In this document: in pieces, positions 1 to 7,783 of the stretch | How positions within the stretch are numbered: the stretch's first letter is position 1 | How the letters are laid out: every line of letters begins with the position of its first letter | From: Pleomorphomonas sp. | GTDB taxonomy: Bacteria; Pseudomonadota; Alphaproteobacteria; Rhizobiales; Pleomorphomonadaceae | Direction: 5' to 3' | Assembly: GCA_029976075.1 (NCBI GenBank) | Contig: JARKNW010000057.1 | Coordinates: forward strand, 143,622-207,621 | Length of the DNA: 64,000 nucleotides | Notes under the pieces: model-generated | The model's database searches: none | What the model was told of the DNA's origin: nothing | The model's input: the letters and a program-made list of their open reading frames with translations, nothing else | Position numbers and translations under genes: made by a program

Positions 1-660
1 GGAGGAATAGGGTAGCTCGTCATGAAGACGCAGGAACACCTTTTCGCGGGTGATCTCAGCCGCCAACATGCGCATAGGCAGATCCGAAAGCTGATCTTCG
101 GGATAAAGGAAAGGTCCTTCCGGTACGCGTGCTGCCAAATGGGCCAGCAGATCGTCGGTCCCCGAACCGTTGAGCGCCGAGACCATGAAGGTCGCTTCGA
201 AGCCAACGCGAGCATTGAGGTCGGCGGCGAGTGCCAGGAGGCTCTCGCGCTTAACAGTGTCGATCTTGTTGAGGATCAATATCTTGGGATGTCGCAGCTC
301 ACTGAGTTTCTCGACGACCTGCATCACCTCATCTGTCAGTCCGCGCTTGGCATCCACCAAGAGGCAGACGACATCGGCATCGGCCGCTCCCGACCATGCC
401 GTGTCAACCATTGCGCGATCGAGGCGGCGCTTTGGCGCGAAAATACCTGGCGTATCGACAAAGACGACCTGAGACGCTCCATGCATGGCAATCCCACGCA
501 TGATCGCCCGCGTCGTTTGAACCTTGTGGCTGACGATCGAGACCTTGGCCCCCACCAGGCAGTTGAGCAACGTCGACTTGCCAGCGTTGGGAGCCCCGAT
601 CAGCGCGACGAAGCCGGCGCGGGTGGGCAGGTCAGAAGACGAGGCGGATTCGTCGGTCAT
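1..660 (-). CDS. era: GTPase Era, C-terminus cut by window edge
   Basis: Era is an essential GTPase that binds 16S rRNA and helps 30S ribosomal subunit assembly. The 220 codons visible hold the full G domain: P-loop GAPNAGKST near residue 23, a switch region with VQTTR, DTPG (G3) and NKID (G4). The KH RNA-binding domain would follow and is only begun (REKVFLRLHDELPYS) where the window ends. The ATG at 660 is preceded by a GGAG element and starts MTDESAS. The gene lies downstream of rnc on the same strand. The two are separated by 182 bases, whereas many bacteria have them overlapping or nearly so. Confidence 0.95.
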   Translation of the reverse strand, partial: MTDESASSSDLPTRAGFVALIGAPNAGKSTLLNCLVGAKVSIVSHKVQTTRAIMRGIAMHGASQVVFVDTPGIFAPKRRLDRAMVDTAWSGAADADVVCLLVDAKRGLTDEVMQVVEKLSELRHPKILILNKIDTVKRESLLALAADLNARVGFEATFMVSALNGSGTDDLLAHLAARVPEGPFLYPEDQLSDLPMRMLAAEITREKVFLRLHDELPYSS

Positions 661-790
661 CGCGTCGCTCTCCGGAGGCGGAAGGGTGGCCAAGATTATT
701 GCATTCCTTTGAAACTGAATAGCAGATGTAGGACCCGGTCGTCGTCGCCTACTCTCGAAGAAGGAACCTTCTCACTCTTTCCCCGAGGAA

Positions 791-810
791 CGAAGAGATA
801 CACCTCTTCG
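791..810 (-). other. Hairpin in the rnc-era spacer
   Basis: A perfect 7-base-pair inverted repeat (CGAAGAG / CTCTTCG) with a 6-base loop lies in the 182-base spacer between rnc and era. The minus-strand transcript would form it about 35 bases after the rnc stop. It has no T tract, so it does not look like an intrinsic terminator. It could be an RNase III or other processing site in an rnc-era transcript, because rnc operons elsewhere are autoregulated by RNase III cleavage of a stem-loop. Here that is inference only. Confidence 0.35.
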
Positions 811-842
811 ATGAAGAACCCGCACGAACTGTTGCCTTAAGA

Positions 843-1538
843 TTACCCGGCTCGCTTTGCCAAGGCCTCGGCGGCAGCGGCCTGTTCGGCATCACGTTTC
901 GACTTACCCTGCCCCTCGCCGGCCGTCTCGCCATCGATGGTGACGACGACACGGAACGTTGGGGCGTGATCTGGTCCCGAACGTTCGACGATGGTGTAGC
1001 AGGGAAGCCCCTGCCCTCTCCCTTGGGCCCATTCTTGCAAGAGCGTCTTGGAATCGCGCAGAGGACCGGTCAAACTCTCCATGCGCGGTTTCCAGTTGTG
1101 CAGGACGAACTCCTTCGCCGCGTCAAACCCGCCGTCAAGGTAGATGGCCGCGATGACAGCCTCAGCTACGTCACCGAGGATGGCTTCCTTGCGGCGGCCA
1201 CCGGACTGCCGCTCCCCAGCGCCCAATCTCAGCACCGAACCGAGATCAAGGTCGGACGCCACCTCGGCACAGGTTTCGCGACGCACCAACTGATTGAGGC
1301 GCCGGGCGAGATCGCCCTCCTCCTCACGAGGATAGGTCGTGAACAGCATTTCGGCTACCACCAGCGCCAGCACACGATCACCAAGGAACTCGTGTCGCTG
1401 GTAGCTTTCATGCGCCACCTGATCGCCCGGGACGGCGCTGCGGTGAGTGAGTGCCCGCAAGAGGCCGGTGCGGTCCTTGAAACGATACTGGAGGCGCCCT
1501 TCGAGCGCCTCCAGAACCTGTGCCTGATGAGTGTTCAT
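843..1538 (-). CDS. rnc: Ribonuclease III
   Basis: RNase III cuts double-stranded RNA in rRNA precursor processing and mRNA control. The 231-residue protein has the N-terminal nuclease domain with the signature YQRHEFLGDRVL (residues 46-57; E50 and D54 match the metal ligands E41 and D45 of the E. coli enzyme) and a second acidic pair in ILGDVAEAV. A double-stranded-RNA-binding domain covers about residues 155-225 (LLQEWAQG at its start, KSKRDAEQAAAAEAL at its end). The position of E. coli E38 is Q47 here. Length is normal for the family. The gene sits 3 bases below lepB, so acpS-lepB-rnc-era is probably one operon. Confidence 0.96.
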   Translation of the reverse strand: MNTHQAQVLEALEGRLQYRFKDRTGLLRALTHRSAVPGDQVAHESYQRHEFLGDRVLALVVAEMLFTTYPREEEGDLARRLNQLVRRETCAEVASDLDLGSVLRLGAGERQSGGRRKEAILGDVAEAVIAAIYLDGGFDAAKEFVLHNWKPRMESLTGPLRDSKTLLQEWAQGRGQGLPCYTIVERSGPDHAPTFRVVVTIDGETAGEGQGKSKRDAEQAAAAEALAKRAG

Positions 1539-1541
1539 GGA

Positions 1542-2297
1542 TCAGTTCAGCATGGAAAGCATGCGATCGACACGCACCGTCCAGGGCCAGGTCCAGAACA
1601 TCCAGGGCTTGGCGCTTTCGTCGATGGAGAAGAAGATGACCTGCGCCTTGCCGACCAGGTGATCGAACGGCACGTAGCCGACACCCGAACCGTCGATCCG
1701 GCTATCGGCGGAATTGTCGCGATTGTCGCCCATCATGAAATAGTGCCCCGGAGGCACCTCGAACTCGCGCGTATCGTCGCCGGCGGTGGTGCCCATGTCG
1801 AGCGTATCGTAGGAGACGCCATTCGGCAGCGTTTCACGCCAAATCTGCGCCTTGATGTCGTTGCCGAACGGGCCCTTTTCGACAAACTCGCCGGTATGCT
1901 CGCGCTTGACCGGTTCGCCGTTGATGAAGAGTACGCCACCCTTCATCTGTACCTTGTCGCCAGGCAGGCCGATGACGCGCTTGATATAGTCGGTCGAGTG
2001 GTCGGCCGGCAGCTTGAAAACGACGATATCTCCTGCCTTGGGGGCGCTGGCCCAGATACGGCCTTCGAAGGGCGCAAGACCGAATGGGAAGGAATATTTG
2101 CTGTAGCCGTAGGAGTATTTCGAGACGAACAGGTAATCACCGATGAGCAGCGTATGCATCATCGAGCCCGACGGGATCGAGAAGGGCTGGAATAGAAACG
2201 TGCGCACCACGAGCGCAAGAACCAGTGCCTCGACGATCACCTTGATCGTCTCCCAGATGCCATCCTTGGATTCCGCGCTCTGTTTGGTCGCCGACAT
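1542..2297 (-). CDS. lepB: Signal peptidase I
   Basis: LepB cleaves signal peptides from secreted proteins at the outer face of the cytoplasmic membrane. The protein has an N-terminal membrane segment (residues about 18-35), the catalytic serine in IPSGSM (S45), the general-base lysine in YIKRVIGLPGD, and the family boxes MGDNRDNSADSR and VGYVPFDHLVGKA. I chose the ATG at 2297, which has an AAGGGCGG ribosome-binding site directly upstream and gives 251 residues. The frame stays open to 2474, but that extension overlaps acpS and lacks signal-peptidase features. It lies in the acpS-lepB-rnc-era gene set. Confidence 0.95.
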   Translation of the reverse strand: MSATKQSAESKDGIWETIKVIVEALVLALVVRTFLFQPFSIPSGSMMHTLLIGDYLFVSKYSYGYSKYSFPFGLAPFEGRIWASAPKAGDIVVFKLPADHSTDYIKRVIGLPGDKVQMKGGVLFINGEPVKREHTGEFVEKGPFGNDIKAQIWRETLPNGVSYDTLDMGTTAGDDTREFEVPPGHYFMMGDNRDNSADSRIDGSGVGYVPFDHLVGKAQVIFFSIDESAKPWMFWTWPWTVRVDRMLSMLN

Positions 2298-2440
2298 GTG
2301 GCCGCCCTTCAATCGGAGTCTAATCCCGAACCTTGTCGGCCACTGCGGCCGATCCGCATTGGCTCGGACCTTGGCGCCTTTTATCGGAGCAGCACCGGCG
2401 ACGCAACGAAAAGCCGAAAAGCGAGCCGAATTGTGGCAGC

Positions 2441-2860
2441 TCAACTGCCCATCCCAGGCCAATCCTGCGGCCAAGCCGAGATGACGACGAAGGCCTGTGC
2501 CAATGGGTAGTCATCGGTGATGGTGACATCGATGCGCGGGACAAGCCCCTTCGGCGTCAATGAAGCGAGGCGTGCCGCGGCCGATCCCTCGAGATGCATC
2601 GTGGGCTGCCCGGTGGCGAGATTGACGACGCCCATCTCCCGCCAGTTCACCCCCATCCGAATACCGGTACCGAGCGCCTTGGAGCAGGCTTCCTTGGCCG
2701 CGAACCGCTTGGCATAGGAGGCAGCACGATTGGCCCGTCGATCGGAACGCTCCCGCTCGACGTCGGTGAACACACGCCTTGCGAAGCGATCTCCGAAACG
2801 CTCCAGCGTCTTCTCGACGCGGCGGATATCGATGAGATCGGAACCGATGCCTATGATCAT
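2441..2860 (-). CDS. acpS: Holo-[acyl-carrier-protein] synthase
   Basis: AcpS moves the 4'-phosphopantetheine arm from coenzyme A onto apo-acyl carrier protein, which activates fatty acid synthesis. Family motifs are [14 protein letters not shown] at the N-terminus (the Asp binds Mg) and [14 protein letters not shown] in the middle. The 139 residues are normal length. Its start is 3 bases below the rsh stop, and lepB follows after 143 bases, so it is probably transcribed with rsh. An ATG, MIIGIG, is the only sensible start. Confidence 0.95.
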   Translation of the reverse strand: MIIGIGSDLIDIRRVEKTLERFGDRFARRVFTDVERERSDRRANRAASYAKRFAAKEACSKALGTGIRMGVNWREMGVVNLATGQPTMHLEGSAAARLASLTPKGLVPRIDVTITDDYPLAQAFVVISAWPQDWPGMGS

Positions 2861-2863
2861 GGC

Positions 2864-5074
2864 CTACCCATTGACGCGATCGACCTTGCTGACATTCGGC
2901 AACACGCGCAGTTCGTTGAGGATCTGCGTCAGGTGCTTGATGTCCCATACCTCGAGATCAACGACGATCTCGTGGAAATCGGGGGTGCGGCGCGCCATGC
3001 CGATATTGTCGATGTTGCCGTCACTATCCGAAATAGCCTTCGCAATGCGAGCGAGCGAGCCCGGTTCGTTGAACGACTGGATCGCAATGCGGGCCGGAAA
3101 GCGGATCGGGTCCTCGCTGTCGATGTCCCAGCGTACGTCGAGCCAACGGTCGGGCTTGTCCTCGAAGGCGATCAAAGCCGGCGACTGGATCGGGTAGATG
3201 GTAATGCCGACATCGGGCTCGACAATACCGACGATACGATCGCCGGGCACGGCGCCGCCGTCCGGAGCGAAGCGCACAGGCAGATCGGCAGCAACCGTGC
3301 GAATCGGCAAGCCGTGCGCACGGATCGAGTCGGAATCGCCGTGGAACTTGATGCCCGCTTGGGCAGCGAACGAGAACCAGCCCCCCTCCTGCCGCTGCGC
3401 CGACGTCTGACGCGCCGCCCTCTCCTCCCGGTAGTCGGGGAAGCATGCCTTGAGCACATCAGCCGAGGGTACCTCGGCACGACCGACGGCGGCGAGCAAG
3501 TCTGGCACCGTTGGTTGAGAAAGACGAGGAAGCGCCTGCTCGAGCAGCGCGTCGGTGAGCTCCCGGCCCTCACGGGAAAAGACCGTCTCCAGCACTTGCC
3601 GGCCAAGCGAGGCAAACTGCTTGCGGGTGGCCTCGCGTGTTGCGCGGCGGATGGCGGCACGCGCCTTGCCTGTTATGGCGATGGTTTCCCAGGTTGGAGG
3701 CGGGACCTGGGCCTTCGATCGGATGATCTCAACCTCATCGCCGTTCTTCAGCTCAGTGACCAATGGTGTAATGCGACCGTTGATCTTGCAGCCCACACAG
3801 GTGTTGCCGATGTTGGTGTGAACGGCATAGGCGAAATCGATCGGCGTCGCGCCGCGCGGCAAGGCAATTAACAGCCCCTTCGGCGTGAAGCAGAACACCT
3901 GATCCTGGAACAACTCCAGCTTGGTGTTCTCGAGAAACTCTTCCGGGCTGGCGCCTTCCGACAGTGCCTCGACGGTTTGTCGCAACCAAGCATAGGCCGC
4001 CGTATCGTCGGCTAGCTGTGGCAGGTGACCGCTCTCGCTGATCTTATCCTTGTAGAGGGCATGGGCGGCGATGCCGTACTCGTTGACCTGTTGCATGTCA
4101 TGCGTGCGGAACTGCAACTCGACGCGCTGCCGATGCGGACCAACCACCGTGGTGTGCAACGACTTGTAACCATTCGGCTTGGGCGTCGAGATGTAATCCT
4201 TGAAACGACCGGGAACGGTCCGCCAAAGCTGGTGAACGACACCAAGCGCGCGATAACAGGTGTCCACATTGTCGACGAGGACCCGGAACCCATAGATGTC
4301 GCTGAGCTGCTCGAAACCAAGCTGCTTGTCGATCATCTTGCGGAAGATCGAGTAGGGCTGCTTGCGTCGTCCCTTGACGGTAGCGACGATACCGCGCGTT
4401 TCCAGGTTCTCTCGAAGCTCTTTCTCAATATCGGCAATGAGGTCCTTCTGGAGCGCCTCCATTTCATCAAGGCGGGCCTTGATGGCACTGAACGCATCCG
4501 GATGCAGGGTCTTGAAGGCGATGTCCTCAAGCTCATCGCGCATGTCCTGCATGCCCATGCGGCCGGCCAGCGGCGCATAGATCTCCATCGTCTCCTCAGC
4601 GATGCGGCCGCGCTTGCTCTCCGGAGCGAAATGCAACGTACGCATGTTGTGCAGACGATCGGCAAGCTTCACCAGCAACACGCGAAGATCTTCGGCGATG
4701 GCAAGCAGCAGCTTTCGGAGATTTTCGGCCTGCGCGGTACGCTTGGACACCAGGTCGAGTTTCTGAAGCTTGGTCAGCCCCTCGACCAGTTGGCCGATCT
4801 CGACGCCAAACAACTGATCGATTTCCTGGCGCGTTGCATCGGTATCTTCGATCGTGTCGTGCAGAAGAGCGATGACGATAGTGGCATCATCTACCTTGAG
4901 GTCGGTAAGGATGGCCGCGACCTCAAGAGGATGGGAGAAGTATGGATCTCCCGAGTCGCGCTTCTGCGTACCGTGCTTTTGCATGGCATAGACATAGGCG
5001 CGATTCAGCAGCCCCTCGTCGCAATTGGGGTTGTAGCGTTGCACCCTCTCGACGAGTTCGTACTGCCGCATCAT
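2864..5074 (-). CDS. rsh: Bifunctional (p)ppGpp synthetase/hydrolase (RelA/SpoT homologue)
   Basis: The single long Rsh enzyme of alphaproteobacteria makes and degrades the stringent-response alarmone (p)ppGpp. Domains in order over 736 residues are: HD hydrolase (SHPLEVAAIL and LLHDTIEDTDAT near residues 47-80), synthetase (RFKDYISTPKPNGYKSLHTTV near 300), TGS (VFCFTPKGLLIALPRGATPIDFAYAVHT), a conserved helical/zinc-finger-like stretch, and a C-terminal ACT domain (IQSFNEPGSLARIAKAIS). The RFKD motif is the RxKD type of bifunctional enzymes rather than the ExDD type of synthetase-only RelA. It follows rpoZ, as is common in this group, and precedes acpS. Confidence 0.96.
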   Translation of the reverse strand: MMRQYELVERVQRYNPNCDEGLLNRAYVYAMQKHGTQKRDSGDPYFSHPLEVAAILTDLKVDDATIVIALLHDTIEDTDATRQEIDQLFGVEIGQLVEGLTKLQKLDLVSKRTAQAENLRKLLLAIAEDLRVLLVKLADRLHNMRTLHFAPESKRGRIAEETMEIYAPLAGRMGMQDMRDELEDIAFKTLHPDAFSAIKARLDEMEALQKDLIADIEKELRENLETRGIVATVKGRRKQPYSIFRKMIDKQLGFEQLSDIYGFRVLVDNVDTCYRALGVVHQLWRTVPGRFKDYISTPKPNGYKSLHTTVVGPHRQRVELQFRTHDMQQVNEYGIAAHALYKDKISESGHLPQLADDTAAYAWLRQTVEALSEGASPEEFLENTKLELFQDQVFCFTPKGLLIALPRGATPIDFAYAVHTNIGNTCVGCKINGRITPLVTELKNGDEVEIIRSKAQVPPPTWETIAITGKARAAIRRATREATRKQFASLGRQVLETVFSREGRELTDALLEQALPRLSQPTVPDLLAAVGRAEVPSADVLKACFPDYREERAARQTSAQRQEGGWFSFAAQAGIKFHGDSDSIRAHGLPIRTVAADLPVRFAPDGGAVPGDRIVGIVEPDVGITIYPIQSPALIAFEDKPDRWLDVRWDIDSEDPIRFPARIAIQSFNEPGSLARIAKAISDSDGNIDNIGMARRTPDFHEIVVDLEVWDIKHLTQILNELRVLPNVSKVDRVNG

Positions 5075-5225
5075 CGGGGACGGTCACTCCTCTCCTTGCA
5101 GGCACTGCGAATCCGCTTCGGGCCGGCACTTAACCTCAAGCTATAGCAACACCAATTCGGAAAGTAGTTCATTCATCGATGGACGGGCGGAAAAGCGACA
5201 CGAGCCTTTTCAAACCGTTGCCGAC

Positions 5226-5260
5226 AAATAAAAACGGGCGAACCGAAAACCGGTCCGCCC
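5226..5260 (-). terminator. Intrinsic terminator downstream of rpoZ
   Basis: Read on the minus strand, a GC-rich stem of about 10 base pairs with one imperfect pair (plus-strand arms 5236-5245 and 5251-5260) is followed by GTTTTTATTTG. It lies 27 bases after the rpoZ stop and before rsh. rpoZ can therefore end transcription separately from rsh, or the site attenuates read-through. Confidence 0.75.
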
Positions 5261-5286
5261 GCCAATCAGCTCGCCTTGGTCGGCAA

Positions 5287-5670
5287 TCAGATCTCTTCAA
5301 CCTTCTCGGGCGGAACCATGCTCTCCAGACCGCGAAGGAGATCTTCCTCCGACATCTGGTCGAAAACGATCTCGTCGTCGTCGGCGCTGTCGCCGGGACC
5401 GCCGAGCAGACCGGCCACGGGCTCCTGCTCTGGCTCATCCACCTCGACATACTTCTGCAGCGAGTGGATCAGGTCTTCCTTGAGGTCCTGCGGCGAGATC
5501 GACGATTCCGCCACTTCGCGCAGAGCGACGACGGGATTCTTGTCATTGTCGCGATCGACCGTCAGAGGAGAACCTGATGAGATCATGCGGGCGCGATGGC
5601 TGGCCAGCAGCACCAGTTCGAAGCGGTTGTCCACCTTGTCGATGCAGTCCTCGACTGTGACGCGTGCCAT
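5287..5670 (-). CDS. rpoZ: RNA polymerase omega subunit
   Basis: Omega helps fold and assemble the beta-prime subunit of RNA polymerase and, in proteobacteria, forms part of the ppGpp site. The N-terminus [23 protein letters not shown] and the following helix ([10 protein letters not shown]) are the family signature. The conserved [17 protein letters not shown] segment follows ([15 protein letters not shown]). The C-terminal part is acidic and variable, and 127 residues is typical for alphaproteobacteria. The pairing with rsh downstream matches the functional link between omega and ppGpp. A strong terminator follows. Confidence 0.95.
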   Translation of the reverse strand: MARVTVEDCIDKVDNRFELVLLASHRARMISSGSPLTVDRDNDKNPVVALREVAESSISPQDLKEDLIHSLQKYVEVDEPEQEPVAGLLGGPGDSADDDEIVFDQMSEEDLLRGLESMVPPEKVEEI

Positions 5671-6190
5671 AGTCCAACTCCAGCTTCAGAAACAAATTTC
5701 GCCTGCACGAACGGTGTCCCCGTCCGGCAAGCGCGCAGAGATTGCGATTGTCACTCTCGGCAGCCCAGCCTCGCGACGCGCAAAACAAAGCTGCCAAACT
5801 CACGGTGTAAATATGCGGCGAGCAGCCGAAAAGCAAGCGGAGATGCATACGAACTTCCGTTCTGAATACCGACCGCCGATCGTTTCAAGAAATGTTCAGG
5901 ATACCTTTTCGCGCCAAGGATGTTGCAAATCCGTTTGCCTTATGCATTCGCCATTGGTCGAATTAGCGACCTTTGCTGCTATTTTCCGTGGGAATCCAGC
6001 AAATGAAAGCGTTTTAACTTGGTTGTTCGGCCGAAAGTTGATAACAGGCGGACTAATGTGCGAAATCTTGGCGAGCGGAAACGTTGCAAGCTGATATCGT
6101 ACGATGAAAATTTCTTCGGATGTGTGATCAGAAGCTCACCAAAGCGAAGCATTGTTAACGACCGCCGGTTGCGAGGTAAGCAAAGAACTA
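5671..6190. other. Intergenic region between divergent rpoZ and the NYN gene
   Basis: These 520 bases separate two divergent genes and should carry both promoters. I see no convincing coding frame on either strand: the open frames have no ribosome-binding site and read as low-quality translation. Base composition is lower in GC than in the flanking genes. I could not identify a clear -35/-10 pair, terminator or repeat. Confidence 0.5.
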
Positions 6191-6769
6191 ATGTTTGACG
6201 AACGCGAAAAAATAGCCCTCTTCATCGATGGTGCAAATCTTTACGCGACTGCCAAGGCTCTTGGATTTGATATTGACTACCGCAGGTTGCTGAAGGAGTT
6301 CAGTGCCAAGGGATATCTTTTGCGGGCACTGTATTACACCGCACTCGCTGAGGATCAGGAGTATTCGTCCATCCGCCCGTTGATCGATTGGCTCGATTAT
6401 AACGGCTACAAGGTCGCGACCAAGCCTACCAAGGAGTTTTTTGATTCCACAGGCAGGCGCAAGGTCAAGGGATCGATGGACATCGAGCTTGCGGTCGACG
6501 CCATGGAGCTATCCGAGCACGTCGATCACATTGTTTTGTTTTCCGGCGATGGTGATTTCAGGTCGCTCGTCGAAGCGATTCAGCGCAAGGGACGCAAAGT
6601 TTCGGTTGTGTCTACGCTGCAGACGCAGCCGGCGATGGTGGCCGACGAGTTGCGACGCCAGGCCGATCACTTCATCGACTTGGCCAACCTTGCAGCGCGC
6701 GTCAGCCGGGATCCGAACGAGCGGCCAATCCGCCCCGCTGACAGACCTGGGGCACCCGACGAAGCCTAA
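6191..6769 (+). CDS. NYN-domain (LabA/DUF88 family) protein
   Basis: The 192-residue protein matches the NYN/LabA family, a PIN-like fold that usually has ribonuclease activity. Acidic residues expected to bind metal are seen in LFIDGANLY, in KGSMDIELAVDAM and in VLFSGDGDF. The C-terminal part ends with ADELRRQADHFIDL, typical of this group, then a short charged tail. I chose the ATG at 6191 (MFDEREKIALFIDGANLY) because it begins just before the first strand. An in-frame upstream start at 6152 would add 13 unremarkable residues. It is divergent from rpoZ, as in many Rhizobiales. The cellular RNA target is unknown. Confidence 0.85.
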   Translation: MFDEREKIALFIDGANLYATAKALGFDIDYRRLLKEFSAKGYLLRALYYTALAEDQEYSSIRPLIDWLDYNGYKVATKPTKEFFDSTGRRKVKGSMDIELAVDAMELSEHVDHIVLFSGDGDFRSLVEAIQRKGRKVSVVSTLQTQPAMVADELRRQADHFIDLANLAARVSRDPNERPIRPADRPGAPDEA

Positions 6770-6886
6770 GTGAGGGCATTGTCAGTTCGCCGTCAGACTT
6801 GCGCCATGGTGATAATGGGCAAGGCGTGGTGTGCTTGTTCGACACCAAAAGGCCGGCGAGGCAGGTCGTTAGCCGCTTTCTTAAGA

Positions 6887-6927
6887 GTCAGTCCACTGTG
6901 ACCGGCAGTGGCTGACTTTTTGTTTTT
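6887..6927 (+). terminator. Intrinsic terminator after the NYN gene
   Basis: An 11-base-pair stem (arms 6887-6898 and 6906-6916, with one bulged T at 6892) is followed by TTTTTGTTTTT. It lies about 117 bases after the NYN stop and 86 bases before the next plus-strand gene, so it ends the NYN transcript. Confidence 0.85.
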
Positions 6928-7012
6928 GATTGTGTCTTGCACAATGCCGGCTTTCCGTTCTGCCATCTTTTTGGGTCATGCGAGCGTTGATCGGCTGGAT
7001 TTCGTGTCATAG

Positions 7013-7759
7013 ATGGCGCAGTGCGTTGCTTTGGGAGCGCGTTGGTTTCCCGTACGGATGCAGGAGAGTAGCGTGCGAAGTCATGGGGTGCTCGTCGAGT
7101 ATGCAGGACAACAAACCGAGCCCGACCGAAACTGCGCTCTATGCCCGCGCTTGGTCGCATTCCGGAATGACCAGCGCGCCGCCCATCCCGATTGGTTCAA
7201 CGCACCGGTACCGACCTTCGGAACGGCCGATGGCCGGCTGCTGATTGCCGGTCTTGCCCCCGGGCTGCGCGGCGCCAACCGGACAGGAAGACCCTTCACC
7301 GGAGATTATGCAGGAGATCTTCTGTACCAGACCATGCTGGATTTCGGCTTCGCGCGCGGTGTCTATCGAGCAGATCCAAACGATGGGTTTGAACTCGTAG
7401 ATGCCGCCATCAGCAACGCGGTGCGTTGCGTGCCGCCAGAGAACAAGCCGACAACCGACGAGATCAACACCTGCCGTCGGTTCTTTGCCGCGACGATGGC
7501 TGGCTTTCCCAAGCTTTCGGCCATCATCGCCTTGGGCAAGATCGCTCATGATCAGTTGCTGAAAACCTTACGTGTTCCGCTCGTTCGCCACAAGTTTGCC
7601 CACGGCGCAATACACTCGCTCGATCGCCTGCCTGGGGTCCGTCTTTATGACAGCTACCACTGCTCCCGTTACAACACGAGCACCGGGGTCTTGACGCCCG
7701 ACATGTTTCGCGCGGTCTTTGCGGCGGTCAGGCGAGATATCGATAATCGCCAAGCATGA
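7013..7759 (+). CDS. Uracil-DNA glycosylase, family 5 (UdgB-like)
   Basis: This enzyme removes uracil and related deaminated bases from DNA. The Fe-S family of uracil-DNA glycosylases is recognised by CALCPRL near the N-terminus and by the later cysteines in NAVRCVPPENKPT and NTCRRF, which together give the four cluster ligands. The active-site segment is GLAPGLRGANRTGRPFTGD. In place of the catalytic Asp/Glu/Asn of families 1 and 4 it has APGLRGANRTG, which is the family 5 arrangement. A C-terminal histidine is in SYHCSRYN. The start is uncertain: ATGs at 7013 and 7058 are both possible, and neither has a clear ribosome-binding site. Confidence 0.88.
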   Translation: MAQCVALGARWFPVRMQESSVRSHGVLVEYAGQQTEPDRNCALCPRLVAFRNDQRAAHPDWFNAPVPTFGTADGRLLIAGLAPGLRGANRTGRPFTGDYAGDLLYQTMLDFGFARGVYRADPNDGFELVDAAISNAVRCVPPENKPTTDEINTCRRFFAATMAGFPKLSAIIALGKIAHDQLLKTLRVPLVRHKFAHGAIHSLDRLPGVRLYDSYHCSRYNTSTGVLTPDMFRAVFAAVRRDIDNRQA

Positions 7760-7783
7760 GCGGTCCTAGCCGCCTCGCGCAAT

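Noticed and set aside
4025..5146. Long plus-strand frame opposite rsh (and similar long frames opposite secD, lepB, hupL, argS and others)
   Set aside because: These are mirror frames of well-supported genes, common in GC-rich DNA, and lack ribosome-binding sites and recognisable domains.
6888..7160. 90-codon minus-strand frame after the NYN gene
   Set aside because: It overlaps the plus-strand terminator and the start of the glycosylase gene, has no ribosome-binding site, and reads as arginine/proline-rich noise.
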